A DNA stretch of 64,000 bases from Termitidicoccus mucosus (GCF_038725785.1 NZ_CP109796.1:2170001-2234000), one strand, 5' to 3'. Shown: positions 1 through 10,758, counted from the first letter of the stretch. The notes: a model not told the origin generated them from the letters alone. Translations and numbers: made by a program.

Positions 1-3000
1 CAGCCCGTTGGCAGCGGTAATGATGGTATAATCGCCGCCGCCCGTTTTGCGTTGGACCTCGTAAGTGATCCACGCAGCGGGCTCGGCCTCCCATTTGAGG
101 CTGGCTTGTGTTTCGTTGAAAGCATGCACGGTCAGGCTCCCGGGCGCGGCCAGTGTCCCATTCGTGCCGGCAAGCCGGTGCCGGCCAACCAGGTAATCCT
201 GCACGGTGACGCGCTCCGCTTCGGAAAGCACTTCGTCGAACACGAGCACCTCGGCGATATCGCCGTCGAAATAGTAGATGCCGTTGCTGCCGAGCAGCGG
301 CGAGGTGTTCCAAGTGACAGTGTTGCTTATGGCGCGGTGCTGCATGGCACCGTTAATGCGCGCGATCCACTCGCCGGCCTCGCTTGAAACGTTAAACACG
401 TGCCACTGCGTGATGTCCGCCAGCGGCGTGGCAAGGCTGCGGCTGGTGCTGGCGCCAAAGTGGTCCGCGAGCGTGCCGTCGGTGTTGGGATAATAACTGG
501 AATTTGAATGCCCCATCCGCCAGAGACCACGCATGGAAGACGGCTTGGTGGACTCGGTCTTCAGCACGATGAACACCTCACCCTCGGTCGCACCGTTCAT
601 GAGATTGGGCAACGCGAGTCGCTGGTTCTGCGCGGCGGCAAAATAGGCCGATTTTTTCCCGGTCGCATCCGTGGCGGCCTGCGGCGCGTAGATTATCGAA
701 GGGGCGGCGGCGTGGCTGCCCTTGCCGGACTGGTCCCGCCAGAGCACGATTTTGCCTGTCTGCAAGGTGTCGGCCTTGAGCCAGAGGCGCAGTGCGGAAA
801 GAGGGATAGCAGGGCCGGTTGTTTCTGTTTCTGCGGGGATGGTGATTGCAGCCTCGTTGCTCCACGCGCTTGCGTCCGCCGGTGTGTGTGTGCGGATGCG
901 ATAGGTGTAGGTTTGCCCCGGCTCAAGGCCGGCATCCACGTGCGATGTCCCGGCAGGGCGCGCGATGGCGGCGTAGGTTCCGTCGCCGGCCTTGCGCTGG
1001 AGTTCCTGCCATGTCCACGTCGCGGGTTGGTTTTGCCATTCGAGGGTCGCCTGTCCGTCCCCGATGACGCGTGCGCTTAATTGAGCCGGGGCATCCGGTT
1101 GCGCGCCTGCGGCGGGGATGTGTTTTCGCGCGAGGTAATTTGAAACGGTTTCGCGCTCGCTCGCGGAGAGGACGCGATTGTAGATGAGAATTTCGGCGAT
1201 GTCGCCATCGAAACCGTTGCTGCCGTTGCTGCCGAGAAGCGGCGAAGTGGACCAGCGGACGGTATTGGTGTCGAAGCTCGCACGTTCCTGTCCGTTGAAA
1301 CGGGAAACCCATTCGTCGGGCTTGCTGGAGATGTTGTAGAGATGCCACTGGACAAGGTCCGCCGTGGGCAGCCCGAGCGAACGTGAGGTATTCGTGCCCG
1401 CGTCATCATACACGGTGCCGTCGGTGTTCGGATAATAGCTGTAGCTGGAATAACCCATCCGCCACAAGCCGCGTATCGCGGACGGAGTGGCGGCGGCTTT
1501 GAGGATGATGAAAATTTCGCCCTCGGTCGTGCTGCTCATCAGGGCGGCAGGCAGGGCGAATCGCCGGTTTTGCGCGGCGGTGAATGTGACCGTGCCGTCG
1601 GCGGCGAGCGCGGGCATGGCGGCGACATTGGTTTGGGTGGCATGGTTGTTCTGGCCGGACTGGTCTTCCCAGCATGAGACGCGTCCGTTGCCCGCGATGG
1701 TGACTTGCTGGCCGGCGCGCAGCCACAGACGCAAACCGTCGGTGAGCGTGGAAGGCGCGGGGGCGGTCGTGGTTGTGATGGTAACCTCGTTGCTCCACTC
1801 GCCGTCACCAGCGATGGCAGCGGCGATTTTTATCCGGTAGGCATAGGTGTGGCCGGTCTGCACCGTACTGTCGGTGTGGGCGCGGTCGTGTTTGCCGAGT
1901 GTGGCGAGCGCGGCGTAGGCTCCGTTGTCGTCGCGACGTTGAAGGACAAGCTGCGCGTCGGTGTTGAGCGGCGGGAGCGTCCACGAGAGTTCAACGCCGG
2001 TGGGCACGACTTCGCGCGCGGCCAGCGCCGGCGCGGGCGGCGGCGCGGTGATGCCGAGCGCGTGGCGTTCGTCGAGGTAGGCGCGCACAGTGGCGCGCTC
2101 CGCGTCGGTGAGTGCGTGGTCGTAGATGAGGACTTCGGTGATTTCACCGTCGAAACCGTAACTGCCGTTGCTTCCGATGAGCGGCGCGGTGTTCCACGAG
2201 ACGGTGTTTGTCGTCGCCCGGAATTGCTCGATGTCGTTGAGGCGGGCGACCCATTCGCCGGGCTTGGCCGTGACGTGATAGAGGTGTTTTTGCGAAAAAT
2301 CGGCTTTGGGCGCGCCAAGTTGCCGTTGGGTGTTGCTGCCAAAATTATCCGAGAGGGTGCCGTCGGAGTTTGGATAATAGCTGTAGCTGGAATATCCCAT
2401 CTGCCAGAGGCCGCGCGTCGCGGACGCGGTGGTATTCGATTTGAGAATCACAAAAACCTCGCCCGATGTCGCGCCGGTCATGAGCGCGGTGGGAAGGGCA
2501 AAATACTGGTTAGCGGCGGAGCCGCTGAAGAGGATGGCTCCGGTTGGTGCAAGCGCGGGCTGGCTGGCGAGGACGGCTTGCGTGGCGTGGTTGTTTTGGC
2601 CCGATTGATCGCGCCAGACCGCAAGGCGTCCGGTCGTGTCGGACACGAGGCCCCGGTCGGCGCGCAGCCAGAGGCGCAACCCTTCGGTTTGAGTGAGGAC
2701 GCCGGGGGCGGCGCTGGTGGGGATGGTGACGGTGGCCGTGCTGGTGGAAATGGTTTCGCGTCCAATCGCGTCGCGGGCGCGGAAGCGGTATGTGTAGATA
2801 TGGCCAGCGGCGACAGTTGCATCCGTGAAGTCACCAGACATGGCGTTGCCATGCGCGAAACTGAAAACGGCGGCGAAGTCGCCCGATGCGCCCGCGCCTC
2901 CCGTGCGGCGTTCAAGCGTGTAGGTGACGCCGATGGGGGGCGCGTCCGGGAGCGTCCATGTGACCAGCGCAGAGGACGGGGAGTCGGGCGTTGCGTCAAG

Positions 3001-6000
3001 CGTGTGGGGTGTTTCGGGCGCGGCGGCGGGTTCGGGCAGCGCGGCGCAACGCGAGTTGAAATACCTCGTGAGACGCTCGCGCTCCGTTGTCGTGAGCACG
3101 CGGTCAAAGACGATCAACTCGGCAATGTCGCCGTGGAAATACGCCGTGCCCGCGCCGAGCCTGGGGATGCCGCTGAACGAAACGGTGTTGGCGGTGGCGT
3201 CGCGGTATTGCTCCAAACCGTTGAGGCGGGCGATCCATTCGCCGGGCCTAGCGGTGACGTTGTAGAGGTGCCATGCGGTGGTCGCGGCGAGGGGCTGGCC
3301 GAGAGGACGCACGGTGCTGGTGCCGAGGCTTTCGGTGAGCGTATCGTTATTCTGCGGATAATAACTGGTGCTTGGGCCGAACTGCCACAGGCTGCGCGTG
3401 GCGGCGGGCGTCGTCGTCGCGGTTTTTAAGACGACAAAAACATCGCCGGTGGCCGCGCTGGTGAAGAGCGTGGAGGGAAGCGCGAGGTATTGGGGTTGCG
3501 CGCCGTTGAACGCGACCGTGGTCGAGCGGGGCGTGTCCGGCGAGTCGCCGACAAGGGGCTGGTTCGCCACGAGCGTCTGCGCGGCGTGGTTGTTTTTCCC
3601 GGACTGATCCTCCCACGAAACGATGCGTCCGCCGGGGGCGGTCACCAAGCCAAGGTCGGCGCGCATCCAAAGATGGAGGTTTTGCGGCGCGATGTCGGCG
3701 GGCCAGATGCTGTCGGCGGCGGTGTCTGCCGGCGTGGTGACGGTCGCGGTCGCGCTGTAGGCGGACTCGCGGCCTGCGGTGTCGCGAAATTTCAGGCGGT
3801 AGGCGCAGGTCGTGCCGGGCGTGAGGTTGCGGTCGGCGTAGTCGCTGCGATTTTCGTAGCCGAGCGCGAAGCGGCGGATTTCTTCAAAGGCATTTGTGTT
3901 TCCAATGCTGCGCTCCAAGATGACAGCCATGCCTGTTTCAAGCGCGGCGGGAGGCGTCCAGCGCACGGCGATGGTGGTGGCTGATTCGGCTGCCGCAGTG
4001 AGACCGATCGGCGCAGCGGGAGGGGCGGGAGGTTGTGGAGTGGCGTCGGGATTGGCGCGGGCTTCGAGATAACGGGTGAGTTGTTCGCGCTCGGCGTCGG
4101 TAAGCACGCGGTCGAAGATGAGGATTTCCGAAACGTCGCCGTCGAACCAAGTGCCGCCGTTCGTGCCGAGTTGCGGCGCGGTCACGAAGGACGGTGCGTT
4201 GGTCGCGATTTGGTATTGAATGAGGCCGTTGATGCGCGAAGTCCAGTTGCCCTGCGCCGCGCTGACGCTGTAGGTGCGCCACTGGTTGAGCGGAAGAACG
4301 GGCGCGCCTTGGAGTTGGTTGGCGTTGCTGGCGGTGCCGTCGGTCAGGTCGCCTGTGCTGGCGGGATAAGCGGCACCGTAAGAGCTCCATTTCCAGAGGC
4401 TGTTGTCGGCGGCGTAGGTGGTTGCGCCGGTCTTGACGCGAACGATGAACTCGGCGGCGGTCGCACCGCGCATCACATCGAGAAAAGCGAGGCTGTGCTT
4501 TTGCGCGGCGGTGAAGCGCAAAACCGGCGCTCCGGTGACGGCGTCAGTGGCGCGCAAAGGCTGGTTCGCGGGCGCAAGTTGCACGGCGTGGTTGCCGGAG
4601 CCGGACTGGTCCTGCCAGCGTTGCACGCGGGTTTCGGCGGCAGTGCCGGTATGGATAAAAACGCCGTGGTCGGCGCGCAGCCACAGACGGAGGTTTTCCG
4701 GCGCGGGCACGGCGGGCAGCGCATCGTCGGTGGTGATGGTCAGCGGTGTGGCGGTGGTGGCGTAGCCGGACTCGCCATGCCAGTTGCGCGCTTTTGCGCG
4801 ATAGGTGTAAGCGACGCCGGGTTGCGCGCCGGTGTCTGTGAAGTCATGCCATTCGGTGCGGGCGATTTCCTCGAAGTCACCGTTGCCTGCGCTGCGTTCA
4901 ATAATGTATTCGTGCCAGACGGATGGAGGCGCGGCGGACGCATCCCATGTGAGTTCGACGCCGCCCTGAACGCCGGGGCGGGCCTGCAAGTCGGCGGGCG
5001 TCTCGGGCGCGGCGGTGACGAGGCCGTGGCGGGCGTTGAGGTGGAGGCGGACTTGCTCGCGTTCGGTATCGGTGAGCACGCGGTCGTAAATGATGACTTC
5101 CTCGATGTCGCCGTCGAAAGCATAGCTGCCATTATGCCCGAGCAGTGGCGCGGTGTTCCATGAGACGGTGTTGGTGTCGGCGCGGGTTTGCCCGAGTCCG
5201 TTGAGGCGCGACACCCACGAGCCGGAAACGGCGGATATTTCCAAAAGGTGGCGCTGGGTGATGTCAACTTGCGCGGTGCCGAGATCGCGGGCGGTGTTGG
5301 AACCGAAGCCATCAGTGAGCGTGCCATTGGTCTGCGGATAATAGCCCGTGGCCGTGCCGACGCGCCAGAGACCGGAATAGGAGGCGGGCTTGAGCGCGTT
5401 GTTTTTCAGGATGACAAACACGTCGCCGGCAGCGGCTCCGGTCATGAAACTGGCGGGCAGGTCGAGTTTTTGCTGGCTGGCGCGCGTGAAGCGCACGACG
5501 GGCCGGGCATCGGGCGTGGACGCGGCGGCAAGCGCGGGGCGCGAGGCGGCGGCTGTTTGCGCGGCATGGTTGTTGGAGCCGCTGATGTCGGCCCACTGCG
5601 ATACGGTTCCCGCAGCGTCGGCGGTCACGCCGAGATCGGCGCGCAGCCACAGGCGCATCCCCTCAACGGGAACGACGCCGGCGCTGTCTTCCGCCACGGA
5701 CAGGGTGACGGTGTTGCCATAGCCGGACTCCCCGGCCCAGTTGCGCATTTTTAGGCGATAATGATAAGCGCCTGCCGCGAGCCCCTGATCAAGATGGCCG
5801 CGCGCCCCGATGCCGAAGCGTCCGGCCTCATTCCAAACGGAGCCGTCTGGCGAGCGCTCAAGCACGTATTCCGTCCAAGCGGTCTCGGCGGGCGCGTCCC
5901 ACGAAAGATAATTTTGCCCGGCCCCGGCGGACTGCCCCGCCAGCACCGGCGGCGCGGCGGGCGGCTCAATGCCCGGCAGGGTGTATTTGGAATACAAATA

Positions 6001-9000
6001 CATTCCAGCCGCCTGACGCTCTCCCTCATCGAGCACGCGGTCAAAAACCAGCACCTCGGCGATGTCGCCGTCGAACGCGTAGCCTTGGTGGCTGCGTCCA
6101 AGATAGGGCGCGCTGTAAAAGCTCACAGTGTTTGATGTCACCCGGTAATGGGTCTTGCCGTTGACGCGGCTCTCCCAGTGGCCGGCTTTCGACGAGACGT
6201 TGTAGATGTGCCATTGGGTGATGTCCGGCGGTGCTCCCGCTGTCTTTGCCACATTGCTGCCAAAGTCATCCACGATGCTGCCGTTGCTCGCCGGATAATG
6301 CGTCGCGTAGCCCGCGCCGCCAAACCACCACAGTCCCCGATGGCTGCCGGGGGATGCCTGCGCCGCCTTCACCAAGACAAAAATTTCCCCTTCCGTCGCG
6401 CCGCCCATCACGTTGCTGAACTGCATCCACTGGTTCGCCGAGGCATTGAACCGCACCACAGGCCAGCCGTTCAAATCGGACGATCCCGATATCACCAACG
6501 GTTGATTGGAAGCGCTTCCCTGATTCGCCCCGTTGCCATGCCCGCTCTGGTCGGCCCAGTGGCCCAGCACGCCCAATGTCTGCGCATCGGCCCGCAACCA
6601 CGCCCGCATTCCATCCACGGGCATGGCGGCACCGTGCTCTGGCAACGTCACGGATGCTTCGTTGCTGTAATCAGACTCTCCCGCGTAGCTGACGGCCTTC
6701 ACCCGGTAAACGTAGCTGCTCCCGGCCTCCAAGCCGCTGTCCACATGGCTGCGGCCCTCCTTCACTCGCCCCATCTCCTCATAGGCTCCGCCTGCGGCAT
6801 CCCGGCGCTCAATCACATAAGTGATGGCACCCGCGCCCGCCTCGGCTTCCCATGTCAGTCCGACCTGCGTCGCACCTATCGCCCTCGCGGCTAGATTCGC
6901 CGGCGTGCCGGGCGGCTCGACGCCGGCCAGGGTGTATTTGGAATGCAAATACGTTCCCACCGTATTACGCTCCTCTTCTTCGAGCACGTGGTCGTAAATG
7001 ATTACCTCCGCGATGTCGCCGTCGAACACATAACCCTGATTGGTGCGGCCAAGATAGGGAGCGGTGTAAAAATACACGCTGTTTGATGTCGTCCGGTAAT
7101 GCGTTTTCCCATTGACGCGGCTCTCCCAGTCACCGGCTTTCGACGAGACGTTGTAGATGTGCCATTGCGTGATGTCCGGCGGTGCCCCCGCCGTCTTTGC
7201 CGCATTGCTGCCGAAATCATCCACGACACTCCCGCTGCTTGCCGGATAATGCGTCGCTCCGCCCGCGCCCCCAAACCACCACAAACCCCGGTGCGTGCCT
7301 GGCGTCGCCTGCCCGGCCTTCACCAAGACAAAGATTTCACCCTCCGCCGCGCCGCTCATCACGTTGCCAAACTGCATCCATTGGTTCTTCGCCGCCTCAA
7401 ATCGCACCACAGGCCACCCATTCAGATCGCCATCCACCACTTCGGGCTGATTGGCGGCGCTTCCCTGATTCGCTCCGTTGCCATGCCCGCTTTGGTCGGC
7501 CCAGTACCCCAGCACGCCCAATGTCTGCGCGTCAGCCCGCAACCATGCCCGCATCCCTTCCGTTGGCATGGCCACCCCGTGCGCAGGCAGTGTCACGGGC
7601 GCCTCGTCGCTGTAATCCGACGCACCTGTGTAGCTGACGGCCTTCACCCGGTAAATATAGCTGGCTCCCGGCTCCAACCCGCTGTCCACGTAACTGCGCC
7701 CATCCTTTATGCGCGCTACCACCTCGTATGTTCCGCCCGTCTCATCCCGCCGTTCGATCACATAGGTGATTGCGGATGAGGTTGATTCCGCCTGCCACGT
7801 CAGCCCGGCCTGCGTCGCGCTTATGCCTCTTGCCGCCAGATTTTCCGGAGCGTCAGGCGGCTCGATGCCAGCCAAAGTGTATTTGGAATTCAAATACATC
7901 CCCACCGCCTCGCGCTCCCCCTCGCCGAGCACACGGTCGTAAATGATGACTTCGGCGATGTCACCGTCGAACGCATAACCCTGATTGGTGCGGCCAAGAT
8001 AGGGAGCGGTGTAAAAATACACGCTGTTTGATGTCGTCCGGTAATGCGTTTTCCCATTGACGCGGCTCTCCCAGTCACCGGCTTTCGACGAGACGTTGTA
8101 GATGTGCCATTGCGTGATGTCCGGCGGTGCCCCCGCCGTCTTTGCCGCATTGCTGCCGAAATCATCCACGACACTCCCGCTGCTTGCCGGATAATGCGTC
8201 GCTCCGCCCGCGCCCCCAAACCACCACAAACCCCGGTGCGTGCCTGGCGTCGCCTGCCCGGCCTTCACCAAGACAAAGATTTCACCCTCCGCCGCGCCGC
8301 TCATCACGTTGCCAAACTGCATCCATTGGTTCTTCGCCGCCTCAAATCGCACCACGGGCCAACCGTTCAAACCCGACGATCCCGACACCACCAACGGCTG
8401 ATTGGAGGCGGTTCCTTGATTAGCCCCGTTGCTATGTCCGCTTTGGTCGGCCCAGTGCCCCAGCACGCCCAATGTCTGCGCGTCAGCCCGCAGCCACGCC
8501 CGCATTCCATTCATGGGCATGGCCGTCCCGTGCGTCGGCAGGGTCACAGACGCCTCGTTGCTGTAACCAGACGCGCCCGCGTAGCTGGTGGCCTTGATAC
8601 GATAAACATAGCTGGTGCCCGCATCCAAGCCGCTGTCCACGTAGCTGCGACCCTCCTTTACGCGCGCCACTATTTCATAAGTTTCGCTTGTGGTGTCCTT
8701 GCGTTCAACCACATAGGTAATGGCGGACGAGGCAGCCTCCGCCTCCCATGTCAGCCCGGCCTGTGCCGGACTTATTGGCCGTGCGGCCAGATTTGCCGGT
8801 GCATCGGGCGCCTCGACGCCGGCCAGGGTATATTGGGAATACAAATACGTTCCCACCGCCTCGCGCTCCTCCTCATCGAGCACGCGGTCATAAATGATGA
8901 CCTCGGCGATGTCGCCGTCGAACGCATAACCCTGATTGGTGCGGCCAAGATAGGGCGCGGTGTAAAAGCTCACATTGTTCGTTGTCGTCCGATAGTGCGT

Positions 9001-10422
9001 TTTCCCATTGACGCGGCTTTCCCAGTCACCGGCTTTCGACGAGACGTTGTAGATGTGCCACTGCGTGATGTCCGGCGGCGCCCCCGCCGTCTTTGCCGCA
9101 TTGCTGCCGAAATCATCCACAACGCTCCCGTTGCTTGCCGGATAGTGCGTCGCTCCTCCCGCGCCTCCAAACCACCACAAGCCACGATGCGTGCCGGGCG
9201 TCGCCTGCGCGGCCTTCACCAAGACAAAAATCTCACCCTGCGTCGCCCCGCTCATCACGTTGCCAAACTGCATCCACTGGTTCGTTGAGGCTGTGAATTT
9301 CACCACGGGCAGGCCGTTCAATGTCTCCGCAGCGACCTCGGGACGATAGGCGGCACTGCCTTGGGTGGCATGATTGTTCAGTCCGCTCTGGTCGGTCCAC
9401 TGGCTGATTTTTCCGTCTGTGCCTGTCACCACGCCCGCGTCGGCTTTCAGCCACAGGCGAAGTCCGTCTGTCGGTGGCGCCAACGGCGCGGGCGCGGCGG
9501 ACGACTGCATCATGGCGCCACTCATCAACATGCGGGCGGCTTTTGGGGCGAAGGAGGGTTGGGGCGTGTTCTGGGGCGGGGTGTTTCCGGTTAAAATTCC
9601 GATGGCGGCGGCAAGTTCCTCGTCGGTCAGCGCGGCGTATTTGTTTTCGATTCCCTGCCACAACCAGATCGCGCCGTCGCCGCCCTTGGCAAAGCCGTAT
9701 TCGCGCCACGCGCCGATGGAAACAACCTCGGGCAGGCCGGCCAGTTTCACCGGCTGGCTTGGCGAGGCCGCGCCGCCCGGATACGTGCCGGAGGCTGTTT
9801 CCCATGCCCAGACCTCGCCATCCTGCGTGAGCGCCACCGCGTGCCCGCCGCCAAGCGCAAGGGTGCCGACCGGCGGGAGACCGTTCACCTTTGATTGGCC
9901 GGAACCACCTGTCGTCTCCTCATCATCCTCCGATTCGGTGGCTTCGCCTGTTTCAACCCACATCCAGACTCCGCCATCCGCGTCGATGCGGGCGCGCCAG
10001 CCGCCGTTGCGCGCAGTGTTGTTTTGAGTGGCGACGTTTTGCAGTGACAACCCGGACGGGAGCAGCGGAGAGCCGGCATCGTAGAGTTTTAGCTGGTTGC
10101 TTCCATCCGCCGCCGGGCCGGGAACGACGCTCACGGATTGCCAGGCGGGAGTGCTGTTCGCGGCATTCGCGCCGCTGGTGCCGCCATTCATCAACGCGGG
10201 CACCGTGGACAGGAAATTGAGGCTCGATGGAACCGCGTTATTATAGAGAACAGAAACTGCCGATGCCGGCGCGGATGCCTCCAGCCGTCCCTCGCCGGCA
10301 ATCTTGGTTTCATGCGCGGGGCCGACGGTAAGGGCCAGACTCGCAAGCGTGACACAGAACGCCGCAATAATGGCCGGTAACAGACGGGATGAGATTCGAC
10401 CGGACGACGTATCTTTTTTCAT
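1..10422 (-). CDS. Giant exported RCC1-like/LamG/fibronectin-III repeat protein, 3' end outside window
   Basis: The minus-strand frame is open from the ATG at 10422 to the window edge (3474 codons, no stop). The first 30-45 residues look like a signal peptide: a basic start (MKKDTSS), then a hydrophobic run ending near VGPAHE. Residues about 175-255 resemble RCC1 repeats (LALGGGHAVALTQDGEVWAW). From about residue 316 there are ten units, each a LamG-like domain (GLRLWLKADAGV, WTDQSG, YNVSS, DGDIAEVIIYDRVL) followed by a fibronectin-III domain (SYVDSGLDAGTSYVYRIKA). The DGDIAEV motif recurs near 8910, 7965, 7020, 6070, 5115, 4140, 3130, 2150, 1205 and 262. The window ends inside the tenth FN3 domain. 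Proteins of this build are usually secreted or surface-bound and act in adhesion or glycan binding; that role is inferred. Any anchor or catalytic domain would lie beyond the edge. Confidence 0.9.
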   Translation of the reverse strand, partial: MKKDTSSGRISSRLLPAIIAAFCVTLASLALTVGPAHETKIAGEGRLEASAPASAVSVLYNNAVPSSLNFLSTVPALMNGGTSGANAANSTPAWQSVSVVPGPAADGSNQLKLYDAGSPLLPSGLSLQNVATQNNTARNGGWRARIDADGGVWMWVETGEATESEDDEETTGGSGQSKVNGLPPVGTLALGGGHAVALTQDGEVWAWETASGTYPGGAASPSQPVKLAGLPEVVSIGAWREYGFAKGGDGAIWLWQGIENKYAALTDEELAAAIGILTGNTPPQNTPQPSFAPKAARMLMSGAMMQSSAAPAPLAPPTDGLRLWLKADAGVVTGTDGKISQWTDQSGLNNHATQGSAAYRPEVAAETLNGLPVVKFTASTNQWMQFGNVMSGATQGEIFVLVKAAQATPGTHRGLWWFGGAGGATHYPASNGSVVDDFGSNAAKTAGAPPDITQWHIYNVSSKAGDWESRVNGKTHYRTTTNNVSFYTAPYLGRTNQGYAFDGDIAEVIIYDRVLDEEEREAVGTYLYSQYTLAGVEAPDAPANLAARPISPAQAGLTWEAEAASSAITYVVERKDTTSETYEIVARVKEGRSYVDSGLDAGTSYVYRIKATSYAGASGYSNEASVTLPTHGTAMPMNGMRAWLRADAQTLGVLGHWADQSGHSNGANQGTASNQPLVVSGSSGLNGWPVVRFEAAKNQWMQFGNVMSGAAEGEIFVLVKAGQATPGTHRGLWWFGGAGGATHYPASSGSVVDDFGSNAAKTAGAPPDITQWHIYNVSSKAGDWESRVNGKTHYRTTSNSVYFYTAPYLGRTNQGYAFDGDIAEVIIYDRVLGEGEREAVGMYLNSKYTLAGIEPPDAPENLAARGISATQAGLTWQAESTSSAITYVIERRDETGGTYEVVARIKDGRSYVDSGLEPGASYIYRVKAVSYTGASDYSDEAPVTLPAHGVAMPTEGMRAWLRADAQTLGVLGYWADQSGHGNGANQGSAANQPEVVDGDLNGWPVVRFEAAKNQWMQFGNVMSGAAEGEIFVLVKAGQATPGTHRGLWWFGGAGGATHYPASSGSVVDDFGSNAAKTAGAPPDITQWHIYNVSSKAGDWESRVNGKTHYRTTSNSVYFYTAPYLGRTNQGYVFDGDIAEVIIYDHVLEEEERNTVGTYLHSKYTLAGVEPPGTPANLAARAIGATQVGLTWEAEAGAGAITYVIERRDAAGGAYEEMGRVKEGRSHVDSGLEAGSSYVYRVKAVSYAGESDYSNEASVTLPEHGAAMPVDGMRAWLRADAQTLGVLGHWADQSGHGNGANQGSASNQPLVISGSSDLNGWPVVRFNASANQWMQFSNVMGGATEGEIFVLVKAAQASPGSHRGLWWFGGAGYATHYPASNGSIVDDFGSNVAKTAGAPPDITQWHIYNVSSKAGHWESRVNGKTHYRVTSNTVSFYSAPYLGRSHQGYAFDGDIAEVLVFDRVLDEGERQAAGMYLYSKYTLPGIEPPAAPPVLAGQSAGAGQNYLSWDAPAETAWTEYVLERSPDGSVWNEAGRFGIGARGHLDQGLAAGAYHYRLKMRNWAGESGYGNTVTLSVAEDSAGVVPVEGMRLWLRADLGVTADAAGTVSQWADISGSNNHAAQTAAASRPALAAASTPDARPVVRFTRASQQKLDLPASFMTGAAAGDVFVILKNNALKPASYSGLWRVGTATGYYPQTNGTLTDGFGSNTARDLGTAQVDITQRHLLEISAVSGSWVSRLNGLGQTRADTNTVSWNTAPLLGHNGSYAFDGDIEEVIIYDRVLTDTEREQVRLHLNARHGLVTAAPETPADLQARPGVQGGVELTWDASAAPPSVWHEYIIERSAGNGDFEEIARTEWHDFTDTGAQPGVAYTYRAKARNWHGESGYATTATPLTITTDDALPAVPAPENLRLWLRADHGVFIHTGTAAETRVQRWQDQSGSGNHAVQLAPANQPLRATDAVTGAPVLRFTAAQKHSLAFLDVMRGATAAEFIVRVKTGATTYAADNSLWKWSSYGAAYPASTGDLTDGTASNANQLQGAPVLPLNQWRTYSVSAAQGNWTSRINGLIQYQIATNAPSFVTAPQLGTNGGTWFDGDVSEILIFDRVLTDAEREQLTRYLEARANPDATPQPPAPPAAPIGLTAAAESATTIAVRWTPPAALETGMAVILERSIGNTNAFEEIRRFALGYENRSDYADRNLTPGTTCAYRLKFRDTAGRESAYSATATVTTPADTAADSIWPADIAPQNLHLWMRADLGLVTAPGGRIVSWEDQSGKNNHAAQTLVANQPLVGDSPDTPRSTTVAFNGAQPQYLALPSTLFTSAATGDVFVVLKTATTTPAATRSLWQFGPSTSYYPQNNDTLTESLGTSTVRPLGQPLAATTAWHLYNVTARPGEWIARLNGLEQYRDATANTVSFSGIPRLGAGTAYFHGDIAELIVFDRVLTTTERERLTRYFNSRCAALPEPAAAPETPHTLDATPDSPSSALVTWTLPDAPPIGVTYTLERRTGGAGASGDFAAVFSFAHGNAMSGDFTDATVAAGHIYTYRFRARDAIGRETISTSTATVTIPTSAAPGVLTQTEGLRLWLRADRGLVSDTTGRLAVWRDQSGQNNHATQAVLASQPALAPTGAILFSGSAANQYFALPTALMTGATSGEVFVILKSNTTASATRGLWQMGYSSYSYYPNSDGTLSDNFGSNTQRQLGAPKADFSQKHLYHVTAKPGEWVARLNDIEQFRATTNTVSWNTAPLIGSNGSYGFDGEITEVLIYDHALTDAERATVRAYLDERHALGITAPPPAPALAAREVVPTGVELSWTLPPLNTDAQLVLQRRDDNGAYAALATLGKHDRAHTDSTVQTGHTYAYRIKIAAAIAGDGEWSNEVTITTTTAPAPSTLTDGLRLWLRAGQQVTIAGNGRVSCWEDQSGQNNHATQTNVAAMPALAADGTVTFTAAQNRRFALPAALMSSTTEGEIFIILKAAATPSAIRGLWRMGYSSYSYYPNTDGTVYDDAGTNTSRSLGLPTADLVQWHLYNISSKPDEWVSRFNGQERASFDTNTVRWSTSPLLGSNGSNGFDGDIAEILIYNRVLSASERETVSNYLARKHIPAAGAQPDAPAQLSARVIGDGQATLEWQNQPATWTWQELQRKAGDGTYAAIARPAGTSHVDAGLEPGQTYTYRIRTHTPADASAWSNEAAITIPAETETTGPAIPLSALRLWLKADTLQTGKIVLWRDQSGKGSHAAAPSIIYAPQAATDATGKKSAYFAAAQNQRLALPNLMNGATEGEVFIVLKTESTKPSSMRGLWRMGHSNSSYYPNTDGTLADHFGASTSRSLATPLADITQWHVFNVSSEAGEWIARINGAMQHRAISNTVTWNTSPLLGSNGIYYFDGDIAEVLVFDEVLSEAERVTVQDYLVGRHRLAGTNGTLAAPGSLTVHAFNETQASLKWEAEPAAWITYEVQRKTGGGDYTIITAANGL
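7029..8355. repeat. Two identical 382-bp segments in neighbouring LamG units
   Basis: Bases 7029-7410 and 7974-8355 are identical by line-by-line comparison, with a constant offset of 945 bp, one repeat unit. They cover the C-terminal two thirds of the LamG domain. The flanking FN3 parts differ clearly, and the other eight units have diverged in the same segment. This points to recent duplication or gene conversion of part of a unit. It also makes the region prone to recombination and to assembly collapse. Confidence 0.9.
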
Positions 10423-10758
10423 GGTAAAAAAACGTAAGATTACATGAATTAATCGTGAATCTCACACTAGCAAATTACGCGCTTGAAATCTTGTCGCAAT
10501 GCCAAAAAACGGTGTTTTTTCTGCATCTCAAATTTAGCCTGCCATTGCAAAAACATGGGGCATGCAAAGGCAGACTGACATGGAGAGCGGGCAGGCTCTC
10601 CAACAAAGTCAGTCCTTTCCCGGTGGCTTCGGACAAACGGAGAATGCCACTGTCTCCGCCAAAACATTCACCGATGTTATGCGGAAGAGAAAAGCAAAGG
10701 GAAAGACGGTCCCGTGTGAGCGTGTGCCACCGGTGGTTTTCGTGCAACACCAGGGCAA
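10423..10758. other. Intergenic region, promoter side of the giant gene
   Basis: No gene is supported here. The first 80 bases upstream of the giant gene are AT-rich compared with the surroundings and probably hold its promoter, but I see no convincing -35/-10 pair. The rest is ordinary sequence with one small hairpin (GGAGAGC and GCTCTCC around 10582-10601) that lacks a T-run. Confidence 0.5.

Noticed and set aside
6975-8900. CRISPR-like array suggested by regular repeats
   Set aside because: The repeat unit is about 945 bp and encodes protein domains; there are no short repeats with unique spacers.
1705-9288. Long plus-strand frames (for example 1705-3429 and 8044-9288) opposite the giant repeat gene
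   Set aside because: They repeat with the LamG units because they are read from the opposite strand; the minus strand gives recognisable LamG and FN3 motifs.
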